A stretch of DNA of 38,826 nt, from NCBI GenBank assembly GCA_000435055.1, contig FR879697.1, forward strand, positions 1 through 38,826. The letters are read 5' to 3'. The position numbers and the translations under genes were made by a program. The notes beneath the pieces are model-generated. The model was not told the origin of the DNA. It ran no database searches and was given only the letters and a program-made list of their open reading frames with translations. The stretch is from Clostridium sp. CAG:138. GTDB taxonomy: Bacteria > Bacillota > Clostridia > Christensenellales > CAG-138. Position 1 is the first letter of the stretch. Every line of letters starts with the position of its first letter. Shown piece after piece: positions 1 through 10,712 of this stretch.

Positions 1-118
1 TGGACGGAGACGAGGACAGGCACACAAGAATATGCTCTTTTGGTATTTCATTTCCTTTGTTCCGCACATTTTCACCACCCCTCTTAACCGATATTACAGC
101 ACCAAAATGTGAAGGTTT

Positions 119-403
119 CTACTGCGTCCAATCGGATTCGCTGTTTGGAAAAGAAATTTGCTCTGGATCATAGATCACGATTTCTGCATGGGTATGACTG
201 CTGCGAAACCGGGAAAGCGTTTCTTCAAGTTCGTCAGGAGAAATATCTCCGACCAGATGCATGCACGGCTCATGCTGCTGTTGTTCGGACGCTTCCTCGA
301 TTCGTTTCCGATTTTCCGCCAGAAATTGATCCAGACGTTTCATCAGAAACCAGCCAAACAGAAATATCATGGCTGCTCCGACGATCAAAACAACATCTTC
401 CAC
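119..403 (-). CDS. Small single-pass membrane protein next to ktrA
   Basis: A 94-residue protein with one N-terminal hydrophobic segment (about residues 4-20) followed by a charged cytoplasmic-looking tail with a Gln/His-rich stretch around residue 40. It lies 17 bp after the end of the KtrA-like gene on the same strand, so it is probably the last gene of the potassium-uptake transcript. I do not recognise a family. A small accessory or stabilising subunit of the transporter is possible by position only. The antisense open frames over the same bases look like shadows because they lack ribosome-binding sites and protein-like composition. Confidence 0.55.
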   Translation of the reverse strand: MEDVVLIVGAAMIFLFGWFLMKRLDQFLAENRKRIEEASEQQQHEPCMHLVGDISPDELEETLSRFRSSHTHAEIVIYDPEQISFPNSESDWTQ

Positions 404-420
404 ATACCCTCACCGTCCGT

Positions 421-1080
421 TCATATCCGGAAACACTTTTGCAGCGCCTTATATTCACCCAGCGCTAAAATTGTTATTTCCCCTGACAGCACCGTATCCG
501 GTGTAATTGTAACGTCGGTTTTTCCCGAACGTTTGATGCCAAGAATGTTGATTCCAAACTTTCTGCGGATATCCAGTTCGCCAATACTTTTCCCGACCCA
601 GCATTCCGGCACTTCCACCTCAAAAATGGCGTGCTTGTCATCGATCTCTATGTAGTCGAAAATATGATCGGAAGTATATCGAATTGCTGCCCATTTTGCT
701 ACCTGTTTTTCCGGGTAGACCACATGGTCTGCACCGTTGCGAAGCAGAAACTTCGCCTGTACATCCCTTTCGGCACGCGACACCACACACTTCGCACCCA
801 GATCCTTCAGCAGCGAGGTGGTTTCCAGCGAGTTCTGAAAATTACCGCTGATGGTCACGATGCAGACGTCAAAATTTCCGATGCCAAGAGAGCGAAGAAA
901 CTCCGCGTTTGTACTGTCGCCAATTTGTGCGTTGGTGACATATGGCAGCACATCACTGATTCGTTCCTCGTTTGTATCGACCGCCATGACCTGATGCCCC
1001 AGCTGAGAAAGCTGTACTGCGATATGCCGTCCGAAGCGGCCTGTGCCAATCAATAGAATGTTTTTCCGGCAGCACATCAT
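421..1080 (-). CDS. ktrA: KtrA/TrkA-type cytoplasmic gating subunit of potassium uptake (restart form)
   Basis: Regulatory RCK protein that binds NAD(H)/ATP-type ligands and gates the membrane subunit KtrB. From the ATG at 1080 the product is 219 residues, the usual KtrA length. It shows the Rossmann motif GTGRFG (residues 12-17), Asp35 at the end of beta-2, and an RCK-C domain over roughly the last 80 residues. The original start appears to be ATG 1192 (MKNILLIGTGRFG, with AAGGAG upstream), 13 bp after ktrB. A 124-bp tandem duplication of the 5' end puts that start out of frame, so the intact domain can only be made from ATG 1080 or 1077, where a GAGG lies about 9 nt upstream. The frame is open further back to 1173. 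Function is confident at family level; whether it is expressed is not. Confidence 0.75.
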   Translation of the reverse strand: MMCCRKNILLIGTGRFGRHIAVQLSQLGHQVMAVDTNEERISDVLPYVTNAQIGDSTNAEFLRSLGIGNFDVCIVTISGNFQNSLETTSLLKDLGAKCVVSRAERDVQAKFLLRNGADHVVYPEKQVAKWAAIRYTSDHIFDYIEIDDKHAIFEVEVPECWVGKSIGELDIRRKFGINILGIKRSGKTDVTITPDTVLSGEITILALGEYKALQKCFRI

Positions 1081-1190
1081 TGATTCGATCCTCGTTTGTA
1101 TCGACCGCCATGATCTGATGCCCCAGTTGAGAAAGCTGTACTGCGGTATGCCGTCCGAAGCGGCCTGTGCCAATCAATAGAATGTTTTTC
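943..1190. repeat. Tandem 124-bp duplication within ktrA (943-1066 and 1067-1190)
   Basis: Two head-to-tail copies of 124 bp lie at 943-1066 and 1067-1190. Aligned by eye they differ at about six positions, mostly transitions. Because 124 is not a multiple of three, the duplication shifts the frame of the gene that contains it. Confidence 0.9.
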
Positions 1191-1192
1191 AT
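953..1192 (-). pseudogene. Frameshifted original 5' end of ktrA
   Basis: Starts at the natural ATG after AAGGAG, encodes about 41 residues of good RCK-N sequence (GTGRFG nucleotide-binding loop, then AVDTNED), and then passes into the second copy of the 124-bp repeat in the wrong reading frame, ending after 79 residues. It overlaps the restart form of ktrA by about 130 bp. Ribosomes terminating at 953 would have passed the internal restart, so coupling is not obvious. It is either a real lesion or an assembly artefact made from two strain variants. Confidence 0.6.
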
Positions 1193-1205
1193 GAGAAAAT
1201 ACTCC

Positions 1206-2546
1206 TTATCCAATTGTAATTTGTTCCTGCGGCAGCTTTGCTCCGGTTGCTTTTTTGCCGGAAAGTGCCGCATAAATGAGGGTAAGACCGCCGACTCTGC
1301 CCAGATACATGAGCGTGATCAGCACAATTTGCGACGGAATGCGCAGCTGCGGCGTGATACCAAGCGTCAATCCCACCGTACCGACAGCCGATGCAGTTTC
1401 ATACAGGCAGGCAGACAGCGGAAGATTCTCATATACACTGATAAAGGCAGCACCGCCAAAGAACAGTGCAAGGTACATCATCAGAATTGTCGCAGCGGTC
1501 TTGACGGCGCCGCAATCGACTCTGCGTCCGAAAAATTGAGCGCTCTCACGCCGGCGGAAGGTCGCAGCAGCATTGGCAACCAAGACCGCCAGCGTCGTTG
1601 TTTTCATGCCGCCCGCCGTAGAACCCGGAGAACCGCCGATGAGCATCAAAAGGATCATCACGCCCTGCGACGCACCGGACATCGCGGACAGCGTTACTGT
1701 GTTGAAGCCCGCGGTCCTCGGTGTGATCGACTGGAACAGAGCTGCCTGAATCCGCTCTCCAAGGGGAAGGGCATCAAAGTCTACGAAGAAGAACAACAAC
1801 GCCGGAAGGACGATCAGTGCGAATGTCGTGACAAGGATCACCTTGCTCTGCATCCGGTAGCGGTGAAACCGCCACTTGTTTTCGCAGACATCGTCCCATG
1901 TCAGAAATCCGATGCCGCCGATCACGATCAGCAGCATAATCGTGATATTGATTCCCGGACTGCCGGCGTAACCGGTAAGGGACGGATAGAGATTGTTTTC
2001 TGTCCCAAGAATGTCAAATCCGGCGTTGCAAAAAGCAGATATGGAATGAAACACCGCCATCCAGACGCCGCGCCATCCATAGTCCCGGCAGAACGCCGGC
2101 AGCATGGCAAGCGCCCCCAGCAGTTCAATCAGAAACGTCCCTCGCAAGATAAAGCGTGTAAGACGGACAATCCCGCCTACCTTTGGTGCTGAGATTGCAT
2201 CCTTCATGGTGCTGCGCTGCATCAGAGAGATTTTTCGCCCGGACAGCATCGCAAACGACGCTGCGACAGTCACAACGCCAAGTCCTCCGATCTGGATCAG
2301 CGTCAGAATGACCGCTTGCCCAAAGGCGGACCAGTAGCTGCCCGTATCCTGCACCACAAGCCCCGTCACACACACGGCAGATGTCGCGGTAAACAGCGTT
2401 TCATTGAATGGCGTTACACACCCGGCTGTTGTGGAGATCGGCAGCATCAGCAGCAACGCTCCGAGCAGAATGACCCCGGCAAAGCCAAGTATGATTATTT
2501 GAAAAGACGAAAGACGACGTTTTCGACGAATGTTCTCTTCCGGCAT
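1206..2546 (-). CDS. ktrB: KtrB/TrkH-type potassium uptake membrane subunit
   Basis: A 446-residue integral membrane protein of the Trk/Ktr/HKT superfamily, which conducts K+ (Na+-coupled in KtrB). Four P-loop selectivity segments are visible in order: TSAVCVTGL (about residue 54), SAFCNAGF (about 170), TPRTAGFN (about 275) and SAVGTVGL (about 385), each with the conserved filter glycine. The length fits KtrB (about 445) better than TrkH (about 480). A ribosome-binding AAGGAG lies just before ATG 2546. ktrA follows after 13 bp, as expected of a ktrBA operon. Confidence 0.92.
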   Translation of the reverse strand: MPEENIRRKRRLSSFQIIILGFAGVILLGALLLMLPISTTAGCVTPFNETLFTATSAVCVTGLVVQDTGSYWSAFGQAVILTLIQIGGLGVVTVAASFAMLSGRKISLMQRSTMKDAISAPKVGGIVRLTRFILRGTFLIELLGALAMLPAFCRDYGWRGVWMAVFHSISAFCNAGFDILGTENNLYPSLTGYAGSPGINITIMLLIVIGGIGFLTWDDVCENKWRFHRYRMQSKVILVTTFALIVLPALLFFFVDFDALPLGERIQAALFQSITPRTAGFNTVTLSAMSGASQGVMILLMLIGGSPGSTAGGMKTTTLAVLVANAAATFRRRESAQFFGRRVDCGAVKTAATILMMYLALFFGGAAFISVYENLPLSACLYETASAVGTVGLTLGITPQLRIPSQIVLITLMYLGRVGGLTLIYAALSGKKATGAKLPQEQITIG

Positions 2547-2577
2547 AAAGGCATCTCCTTATTTCTGTTATTGTTAT

Positions 2578-2646
2578 ATTATACGGTCGGAGACTTTAAG
2601 GTTGGATAAGGGACATTTGCAGCGCATTAAGATTGAATAAAGATTG
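2578..2646 (-). promoter_or_regulatory. Candidate ktrB promoter with upstream direct repeats
   Basis: On the minus strand a perfect TATAAT (2583-2578) lies 31 bp before the ktrB start, with no good -35 hexamer at 17-18 bp. Further upstream the plus strand carries AAGATTG at 2629-2635 and 2640-2646, an 11-bp period, plus the variant AAGGTTG at 2598-2604. An 11-bp direct repeat beside a weak -35 is the usual look of an OmpR/PhoB-type activator site. The hexamer and repeats are seen; the regulator is inference. Confidence 0.35.
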
Positions 2647-2787
2647 GGAGATTGCTTGTGCAATGCTTTTCTCCTGCCATGCGAAGTGCTATGAACATTC
2701 GGTTACAAGCAAATAAACTCGTATAACAAGCAGCAACCTCTTGCATGTGTCAGGTGACTGTATGAATACAATGCCCTGCACCGATTC

Positions 2788-3303
2788 CTATTCCTGTCCG
2801 TGTATCTCCTTTTCCCGCCGCTTTTGATAATCCTCCAGGTATCGATCCAGATAAACCTTGTTGACGGTGGCCAGGATCGTGTTGCGAAGAAGATCCTTTG
2901 CATCGGACTGCGTCTTACCGATTCCATCTCTCGCCGGGGCTATACCGAACGCTGCACCGAGCATATTCTCAAATTCATCACAGAAATAGTCATAGGCGGT
3001 CTGAAGGGGATAGTTATCCTCCTGTATGCCGAACATCAATCGAAGCCCTTCAAGCCGGACAACGGGCTTGACTACGGCAATGAACATGAGTCGTGCGAGG
3101 TGTTCCGCTGTGTATGCCTTCTTTATCGGGGATGGGATCAGACCCTGTTTCACATAATTGCTCACCATGGAGCTTGTCAACTCCGATTCCCCCAACGGCG
3201 CAAGGTGAGCGTTGACATAGCGCACCACCTGCTCCAGATAAAGCCCGACGTTCGGGATCTGCTCATAACGCGGCAAGCGGAAACCCTCAATATTCTCTAT
3301 CAT
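2788..3303 (-). CDS. DUF1836 family HTH-like regulator
   Basis: A 171-residue protein with the DUF1836 signature segment SNYVKQGLIPSPIKKAYT (about residues 48-65), typical of MerR-like winged-helix DNA-binding proteins in Firmicutes. ATG 3303 is chosen over upstream in-frame ATGs because AAGGAAG lies 9 nt before it and the preceding promoter overlaps the longer form. It probably forms its own transcription unit, reading towards ktrB. Target genes are unknown. Confidence 0.75.
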   Translation of the reverse strand: MIENIEGFRLPRYEQIPNVGLYLEQVVRYVNAHLAPLGESELTSSMVSNYVKQGLIPSPIKKAYTAEHLARLMFIAVVKPVVRLEGLRLMFGIQEDNYPLQTAYDYFCDEFENMLGAAFGIAPARDGIGKTQSDAKDLLRNTILATVNKVYLDRYLEDYQKRREKEIHGQE

Positions 3304-3330
3304 GCTGCTCACTTCCTTTTCCATGCAAAT

Positions 3331-3359
3331 ATTATACACGTCTCTCGTTAAACTTTCAA
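3331..3359 (-). promoter_or_regulatory. Sigma-A promoter of the DUF1836 gene
   Basis: Minus strand: TTGAAA (3359-3354), 17-bp spacer, TATAAT (3336-3331). Transcription would start about 20 bp before the ATG at 3303. Confidence 0.7.
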
Positions 3360-3398
3360 CTGTTTTGTATAAGCTTTTTGCAGGTTTTTCGAAAGCTG

Positions 3399-3427
3399 TT
3401 TACGGAATAATAAAAACCTGATAAAAT
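3399..3427 (+). promoter_or_regulatory. Sigma-A promoter of the degV-like gene
   Basis: Plus strand: TTTACG (3399-3404), 17-bp spacer, TAAAAT (3422-3427), leading into the ATG at 3485. It is divergent from the DUF1836 promoter about 40 bp away. Confidence 0.5.
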
Positions 3428-3484
3428 ACCTGTGTCGATTTGCAAAATCGGGTGAAATGCTTCTTATTATTAAGAGGACGTACA

Positions 3485-3937
3485 ATGAATCGGTTTCGTA
3501 TTGTCGCAGACTCAAGCTGCGGCCTTCTCACGCCGGACGGAGCATACTTCGTCAGTGTTCCGCTTACCATACGCACAGACACGGAGGAATTCCGCGATGA
3601 CGCTTTTCTCGATGTGAACGAGATGGTCACTGTACTGCGCGGCACCGGGGGGCGCTCTTACAGTGCATGTCCGAATATCGCCGATTGGGAAGATGCCTTC
3701 GGTGAGCGTGGCGATGTAATCGCCTTCATCATCACCGGCAGCCTTTCCGGCAGCTACAGCATGGCGTGTGCTGCAAAGAAGCATTGTGAGGAGCTTGATT
3801 CCTCACGCCGCATCTGCGTGGTGGATAAAGAGACTGTTCATTGTTTAGGAGCAAGCTTCATTTTCTGCCAATGCACTTCCTCTCAGGAAGAAGACGTACT
3901 CAGCATTGATTTGAACCTCCGGGGCGACCTCGATTGA
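3485..3937 (+). pseudogene. 3'-truncated DegV-family fatty-acid-binding protein
   Basis: DegV/FakB proteins bind a fatty acid for phosphorylation by FakA and are normally about 280 residues. Here ATG 3485 (AGAGG upstream) opens a convincing DegV N-terminal domain: VADSSCGL (the TDSS-like lipid phosphate region), YFVSVPLTI, YSACPNIADWEDAF (normally the SQPS motif region) and ITGSLSGSY. Similarity stops near residue 118, and the last 30 residues look unrelated before a stop at 3937. The second DegV domain is missing, so I treat it as a truncated gene. A shortened functional protein cannot be excluded. Confidence 0.65.
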
Positions 3938-3981
3938 ACCGTTCGAATCATTGGTTCTTCCGATGCCATCTTTCGAAAAAC

Positions 3982-4024
3982 GGAGCTGCTGCAAACATCA
4001 CTTGATTTTGCAGCAGCTCCTTTG
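3982..4024 (+). terminator. Hairpin terminator after the degV remnant
   Basis: A 14-bp perfect stem (3982-3995 with 4007-4020) is followed by a short T-rich stretch on the plus strand. A very similar stem core occurs at 18864-18900. Confidence 0.5.
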
Positions 4025-4025
4025 A

Positions 4026-4160
4026 GCTTGTCAGTATTTGATTGTTTCGATTCCGCACCGTGCTCGCACCGCTAAAGACATTGATTCTACTGACTTCTGC
4101 AATGTTTTCTTATCCGATGCTGCCGTTTGCGGAACGCTGTTTTTTAATTTGCATCACAGC
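4026..4160. other. Intergenic region between degV remnant and giant subtilase
   Basis: No gene is seen. A weak hairpin just after the stop of the minus-strand subtilase gene could act as a terminator but lacks a clear T-run. Confidence 0.3.
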
Positions 4161-7100
4161 TTATCCGAGCAGTTCAATGCCGAGTGCGTGACGCAGTATC
4201 CTGACAGCATCATTCACCGTTACCTCACCGTTGAAATCGACATCGGCAAGGCGGCACTGATTCTCAGTGAGTTCAATAATGCCCATCGCTTTACGAAGTG
4301 CCATAAGAGCATCAATGCCACTGATGCAGCCGTCCATATCGACATCTCCGAGCAAATGGTAGACGGTAGAAACTGTCATATCGTTCATAACGGGTTCTCC
4401 GTCGTAATCCCATCCGCAGAAGACATAACCCTGATGTTCAGGTGCAACGGGGAATTCGCCCGAATCGATAACATCTCCCCTGCCCACAGTCAGCGTGCCG
4501 ATAACCGCATTGTTGTTGAGGCTGTCAACGAAAGTCACTGTGTAAGCAGTCATGGACCAGCGTGCGTTCAGTGTGATATTGCCGTCAACAAGATAAACAG
4601 TTTCATCAGTATACCTTGTGCCGTTCTCATCAAACCAACCTATGAAGTCAAATCCTTCACGGGTGGGAACAGGCAATGTACCAACGGGTTGACCGTAAGT
4701 TACTGTGATTTCCGCAGGACTGACTTCGCCGCCGCGTGCGTCGAAGGTGATGGTATAGTCGTTAATCGTCCACGTTGCTGTATATACAACGTTTTCGGTA
4801 ACAAATTCCGCAACCTCGGGTGTCCACCCCGCAAATGAATAGCCTGCACGCATGGGAGTTCCGTTGAAGTTCGGAGTATGCGAACCCTCCTGAGCAAAGT
4901 ACTGCTGATCTGCAAAGATAACTTCGCCATCTACACCATCGGTGTACCTTACAGAATAACTCGGAGTTGAGTTAACAGCAAGGCCGTTGATGTCGATACC
5001 GCTGCCGAGAATGTCCACAAAATGAGTCTCTCCGGTGTCCGTCATTGAGTAGATGTTGTTTGAAGCATCCGTTATGTAGAAGAGATCGGTTGTTGCATCA
5101 TAAGCCATTTCGGTTGCACCCGCATAGACATTAACGCCAACGCCCGTCATAACGACTGTCCTGTCCGTAAGATACTTGTCGGAGTACCTAATAAGCTTTG
5201 GAACAGAGGTTGCCCAATCATTGCCCATTGCGTAAACAGCACCGTCCTTCACTGCAACACCGACCATTGTGCAGTAATCGGAATCCATAATGTAACCGGA
5301 CATGTAATTTGTTCCGCCCGCCTGCAAAGTTGCAGTATTGTATTGGAACATATAGAATCCGCCGACCGCATAAAGAAGTTCGTTATCCGGATCGTATGCA
5401 ATATCGTTGATGCCCGTCCATGCTTCGAGACCGCCTAAGCTCACGCTTTGGCGGGTCAGTATGTCGTATCGGTAGAGTTGATAAGAAGATCCGCTTTCAA
5501 CGACATAGAACAGGAAGTTATCGCCGTATGCAAGACCCTTAATCATCGAACCGCCGCTGAATTCAGCGATGGTTATCGCCGTCTGTGCGGGCAGAGCGGG
5601 ATTGAATGCGATCAAAGCATCTCTGTTTGCTGAAACAGTGTATGCAACGGAGGAAGCCCCGGGCTGTTCAACTATTTCAACCGTGCATTGTGCAGATACA
5701 CCTGTTTGGTTGCTTGTGACCGTTATTACAGTGCTGCCGACTGCAGCACCGGTTACAAGACCGTTTTCGTCAACGACTGCAATACTTTCATCAGCCGACG
5801 TCCAAGTTACGCTCGTATCTGCCGCGTTTGAAGGACGTACCCTCGCTTCAAGCTGTGCAGTTCCGCCTACATAAGTGCGAGCAGAAGTCTTGTTAAGCAA
5901 TATGCCGTTAACGGTGCTCTGCGGCAACTCACTCTCATCCGGAATGAAGGCCATAAGTCCTAAGAATGCTTCACCGTACTTAATGGATGAACCTTCGCGT
6001 GTGTAGAGGCTGATTCCTCCGAGATTTACCGAATACGGTTCCTCGCCAAGCTGAATCATTACAACGCCGCTTGCATACTTAAGCCCCTGTGTGCTGTATG
6101 TTGCATTGAGATACAGTCTGTTCGTACCATAGTCATACGCCATCTGAGAATTGTACTGCATGTTGCCGTAGTAGTTGTTGCCCGTGAAGACACCGGCGCC
6201 TGCAATCGTCATGAACTCCTCATACTCGCCCGTCACCTTATCCACCGTATATATAACGGTCTGTGAAGAGTCGTTTGAAGGAGATCCTGCTGCATAGAGC
6301 TGTCCCTGCGCATCACATGCAAGAGCATATACAGGTCTGTTAAAATCGAGCTGTGCAATAACGTTTACACTGCCGGTATTCAGGTCAACCGTCACAAGCG
6401 ACGCAGGGCACTGAACTGCCTGATCGGTGCTGTACTCGTAGGTATGGTGAAGCGTAAGGCCGTACAATGTACCTGCTGCATAATCCATTGCAAGTGCGGT
6501 AATCTGATCATTGTAAGTATCAATGTTCGCCGTACCTATTGTCGTGTAAGCCGAGAGGTCGTTTTCATCAATCCTGAGGAAAGCTCCCTTATCATTGAAG
6601 GCATAGTAGTAACCGTCATAGTAAACGCCCGAACGCAGCGAGTAGACGCTTATCATGCTCTTGTCAACAAGCATGTGCCTAAGGTCATAATCATTGCCGT
6701 GAATCCAGAAATCATAGTAGCTTGTTCCTCCCTGGTCGAGGTTAAGGAAGGCCTTAAACTCGCCGGCTGCTTCAAGAACCGTAATCTCTATGGAGTCAGT
6801 GTACAATGTGTCATCGTTTTTGTTTCTCGTCGTAACCGTAACGGTTGCCGTACCAATGCCCATGAATGTCAGTTTGCCGAATCTATCGACGACGACAACT
6901 TCTTCGTCGGAAGATACCCACGTTTTAACCTGGTTGGTAGGCCTGAGAGGTTCCGTCACAACGTTGAGTTGGAGCGTCCCTCCGGCAAGACCTACAGCCG
7001 ACTCACCGTTGGTTATCGTAATGCTTTCAACGGGGATGATCTGCGTTTCAGGTTCATTGTCGGGAATGGTGAAAATAACCGTTTGCTCTACACCGGCCTT

Positions 7101-10100
7101 TGTTGACACATCGCCCATGTCAATAATGGTTGCGGTCGTCCTGTCGGGCTCCCATTCGTCCGGACCGAGTGTGACAAGGTAGAGGGGTGAAAGTCCCTTG
7201 TTCATGCACGGGTTCCAATAGATGTTGCCGGTGTTGTAGTCATAAGTCATGCCTGCATAGAACCAGCTGTCACCCGAAGCACTGCCGAGACGAGTTGTTG
7301 ACAAAGTATCGGCATCAACAGAGTAAAGAGTTGAACTCATGTCTGCAATGACGATCATTCCTTCTGCCGTGACGCACATTGCCGTTGCAATGGCGGGTCC
7401 GCCAATATCGCCGGAGAAAGTTCCGAGCGGGTCAATCGACCCCGTTTCAAGATCCACAATGCACAAACCGCCGTTTGTAAGATCAACGCCGTACATACGA
7501 CCGGTGTTGTAATCAAAGCCGATGTTTCCAACTTCAATACCGATGGTGTATCCGATTTCTTCCGGTTCGCCGATCACAGTTTCAGCGGGAACCGCACCCT
7601 TTGTAACAGGACTGCGATAAAGCACCGAAGCACCGCCGAAAGTTCCGTCCGGAGCGGTACGTGCCTGCACCATTACAGTGTAAACATATCCGTTGTAATA
7701 TGCACCGCCCTGCCAGAGCGCATTGGCAGTGATATTTTCTCCTGATGTCGGATCGTAATATGTTACCATGGGTTTTCCGAGTGATGTTATTGCAGTGGGT
7801 GTTTTGTCAGCATATGTGAACCATGTGAATCGGTTGCCGATGTTTGAAAAATCTTCAACAACAAATCCGTAGAGGGCATCCTCCGCTTTCACGACTTTGA
7901 TCTTGCACTCCGAACTGTAATCCACCCAAGTGGGTACCGTTGTGCCGGTTTCATTATCCCAATGATAGGGATCCCATACCTGACCCGTGGCGGTGATAAC
8001 TGCGTCTCCTTCCGAAACTGCCGTTACAAAGCCATTGGCATCAACAACGGCAATGTTCTCATTTGATGTTGACCACATGACGCCGTTTGCTTGTGCATTC
8101 CACGGCTGCCACGCGACTTTAATCTGACGAGTCTGATTTTGAACCATTGTTGTGGAATACGGCTCAAGTGAGAACCCGGTCGCATTGATTCCCATTTGGA
8201 AGAGATCGGATTCAATGCTGTTTGGGATGAACAAACATGTTTGACCGCCGGGGCCATAGGTTCCGACTTCGGTGCATGCAGCAGTTTCGAGGTTGACGGT
8301 ATACGTTACGTTAATATTTACATATACGGCACCCTGAGGAACCTGACTGTGTGCAAACCAGTACATTGTATCCGTGTTGTGGTCGTAGCCCATTGACTGA
8401 ATAACGTTTGCTCCGCCAAAACCCGGATAATTTACAAAATCTGTTTCCCCAATGAGTACGGTTTCCGCACCGTTGCCGGCTGTATTGAGTTCCAATGCAT
8501 ACAGACAGCCGTTTGTACCGATACCGTAGATGCTGCCTTCGGTCGTTATTCCGAGACAGAGAATATCCGATGAACCGTTTTCGCCCGTGATCGGCCCAAT
8601 CTCGTCAACAAAGACCTGGTTGTTCCACTTGGAAGTCCAAATCTTGTACAATGCATTGTAGCCATCGTCCTTTCCGTCGTTATTGTTATCTCCCTTGTAT
8701 GCCCAACCGACGGCAAGAAGGAAGTCGGTTCCGGAAGCGGAATTCCACGGATCAAGCAGAGCTGTTCTTGTATCGGAGTAATCCATTGCCATATCGTAAA
8801 GAACCCATACGCCGTTTTCGCCGACTTTGCCGCTTTGAGCAACAAGAGTCTTTGTTTTCCAATAGGTTCCCGACGGAGTCACCAGCTCCAGTGACCCGGT
8901 CCCCGCATTCTGCGCGATAAGATAGCCGTTAACATATTCGGCTGAATAATACCTGTTCGCAGAATCGAATGTTTCGTTTCTCGCATCGGAGAGGTCAGTT
9001 TTATTCGCACTGAACCAACCGCCTTCAACCGCTGCCGCATCGTAAGTCTCACATCCGTAAATGCGGCTGCTGTCCAACGCAGCGGGACCTGTGTCGCCGC
9101 CGGTATGATCGCCGAGGTTAAGGAATGCATCGATAACAGTTTCGTTGCAGGCGTAATCAGCAACAACAACGGTAAATTCATTGCCGAAGCCGGTAATGTC
9201 AAACCTTCCGCTGAAAACTTCTCCCGGAGTGTTTTCAACCTCGAACTTGCCCATGATCGTGCCGTTGCTGCTTTCAAAAAGAACTGCCGCAATGTAGCGA
9301 TTTTCAAGCAGCTCAAGGTTAAGATAGGTGCGTCCGTTTTCTTCGTCGAAAGAAACTGCGGACTGCAGATCCGCGCCATTCAGTATTTGCGGTGCGGCGG
9401 AGTCGAGAGTCACATCAAATACGATGCTGTCGTCAACAAAATCGTCGCCGTCATCGAGGTAGGCTTCCATTTTGTATGTTACAACAGTTCCGTCGGGAAG
9501 CTCGTTGCCGTCCAAGTCTTTCCCGTCCCAAACGTCACCTTCTCCTGCAAGCAGGTAGCCGGGAATAATCTGTCCGTAAGCAGCGTTATAGTAACTCTTT
9601 GTCTGGTATTCTCCGCTGATGTCAAAGTAAACATCGCCCGTATTCCTGTCGGTCACGGTAATCCGGAGAGTGCGCGCATTTCTTAACATACCGTAATCAA
9701 TTTCAGCGAGGGGATTGCTGTAGGAAAATGCATTATATGCATCTCCTGCTCTGCCGGTTCTGATGTACGGGTTTGTGCCGAGCTGTGCGTTGTTGGTGAA
9801 TATCCTGACGGGATAGAGACTGTATTCCGATTCTTTTTCGCTGTCGAAAATGTCCGCCGCGGACCAATCGCCGTAGAAACCGACAATGGGCATTACCAGC
9901 GAAACGGGTTGTTCAGCTTCCGAACCTGCAACAGGAACGGCATAGACAAAGCCTTCAACGAATATTCCGTTGGGGAATCTGTTCATGTATTCTTTGTCGG
10001 CATCAGTCAAACTGATTTCCGCATTAACTGTTACCCTGCCGTTTGCCGGAACGTTAACGGTATTTCCTCCTTCAAACGTTACACGGGTCGTAAGACCGTA

Positions 10101-10712
10101 AGGTGCAGCGGCAATAAACCTATCTCCGTAAATGCTTTCAGTCAGAAGAGAACTGTCAAGCGTATAGGTCAAAGCTTCGTCCGTGAGGTTGTTGATTTCG
10201 AAACTGAAATTGAAAATGCCGTCTTTACTGTCATTATCTCCTATTTCAGCCTTCGGTCTTCCCTCTGAAGAAGAAGTGCCGGTAAGGTATGCCTTTGTTG
10301 TGGTTGCCTTAACCAAATCGGCAAGGCCGCTGCCCTGTGCACGAGGTGAATACTCAAGTGTGTCGGTTGCAAACAGGGGATTTGCGGTGCTCATAAGCAG
10401 AGCCGCAGCAACTCGCCTTTGTTCAGCCCCGGAAAGTTCAGGATAGTTTTCATCCAAATACTGGATAAGAACAGCCATTGCACCTGCAATCTGCGGTGAT
10501 GCCATCGACGTTCCGCTCATGTTTCCGTAATAAGAACCCGATATTGCAGGATCGACCGTCGAATAAATACTTCCGCCGACACCTGAAATTTCAGGCTTAA
10601 GCTTCAAATCCGGGGTTACTCCCCAGGAAGAGAAGCTGCTTATCGTTCTGTCGATATGGAAAAGCTGTGTGTCCGCATTGCAAACTCTGAACACAGCATT
10701 GCCTGATTCTGC
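4161..10712 (-). pseudogene. Giant S8 subtilase, distal part after an in-frame stop (Ser region, Ig/propeller array, dockerin)
   Basis: Continues the frame of the gene starting at 12401 after one TAA codon (10715-10713). Numbering in the full frame (2,746 codons including the stop): catalytic Ser632 in GTSMASP; an Fn3-like domain about 720-840; a FlgD-like strand region about 950-1000 (LDGNELPDGT); propeller-like modules about 1120-1400, 1510-1780, 1880-2160 and 2250-2480; bacterial Ig-like (Big_2) domains about 1412-1500, 1785-1875 and 2162-2245; InlB/Listeria-Bacteroides-type repeats about 2480-2680; and a type I dockerin at 2685-2746 with two DxDxDG/DxDxNG calcium loops. On its own this piece has no signal peptide and no ribosome-binding site at GTG 10694, so it is unlikely to be made or exported unless the stop is read through or is a sequence error. 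Confidence 0.85.

Noticed and set aside
1..118. Possible gene end at the left edge
   Set aside because: Too little sequence and no clear frame to support a call.
4038..4838. Long plus-strand open frame antisense to the giant subtilase end, and similar frames across 5-12 kb and 31-36 kb
   Set aside because: They mirror the codon pattern of the well-supported minus-strand genes, lack ribosome-binding sites and show no domain.
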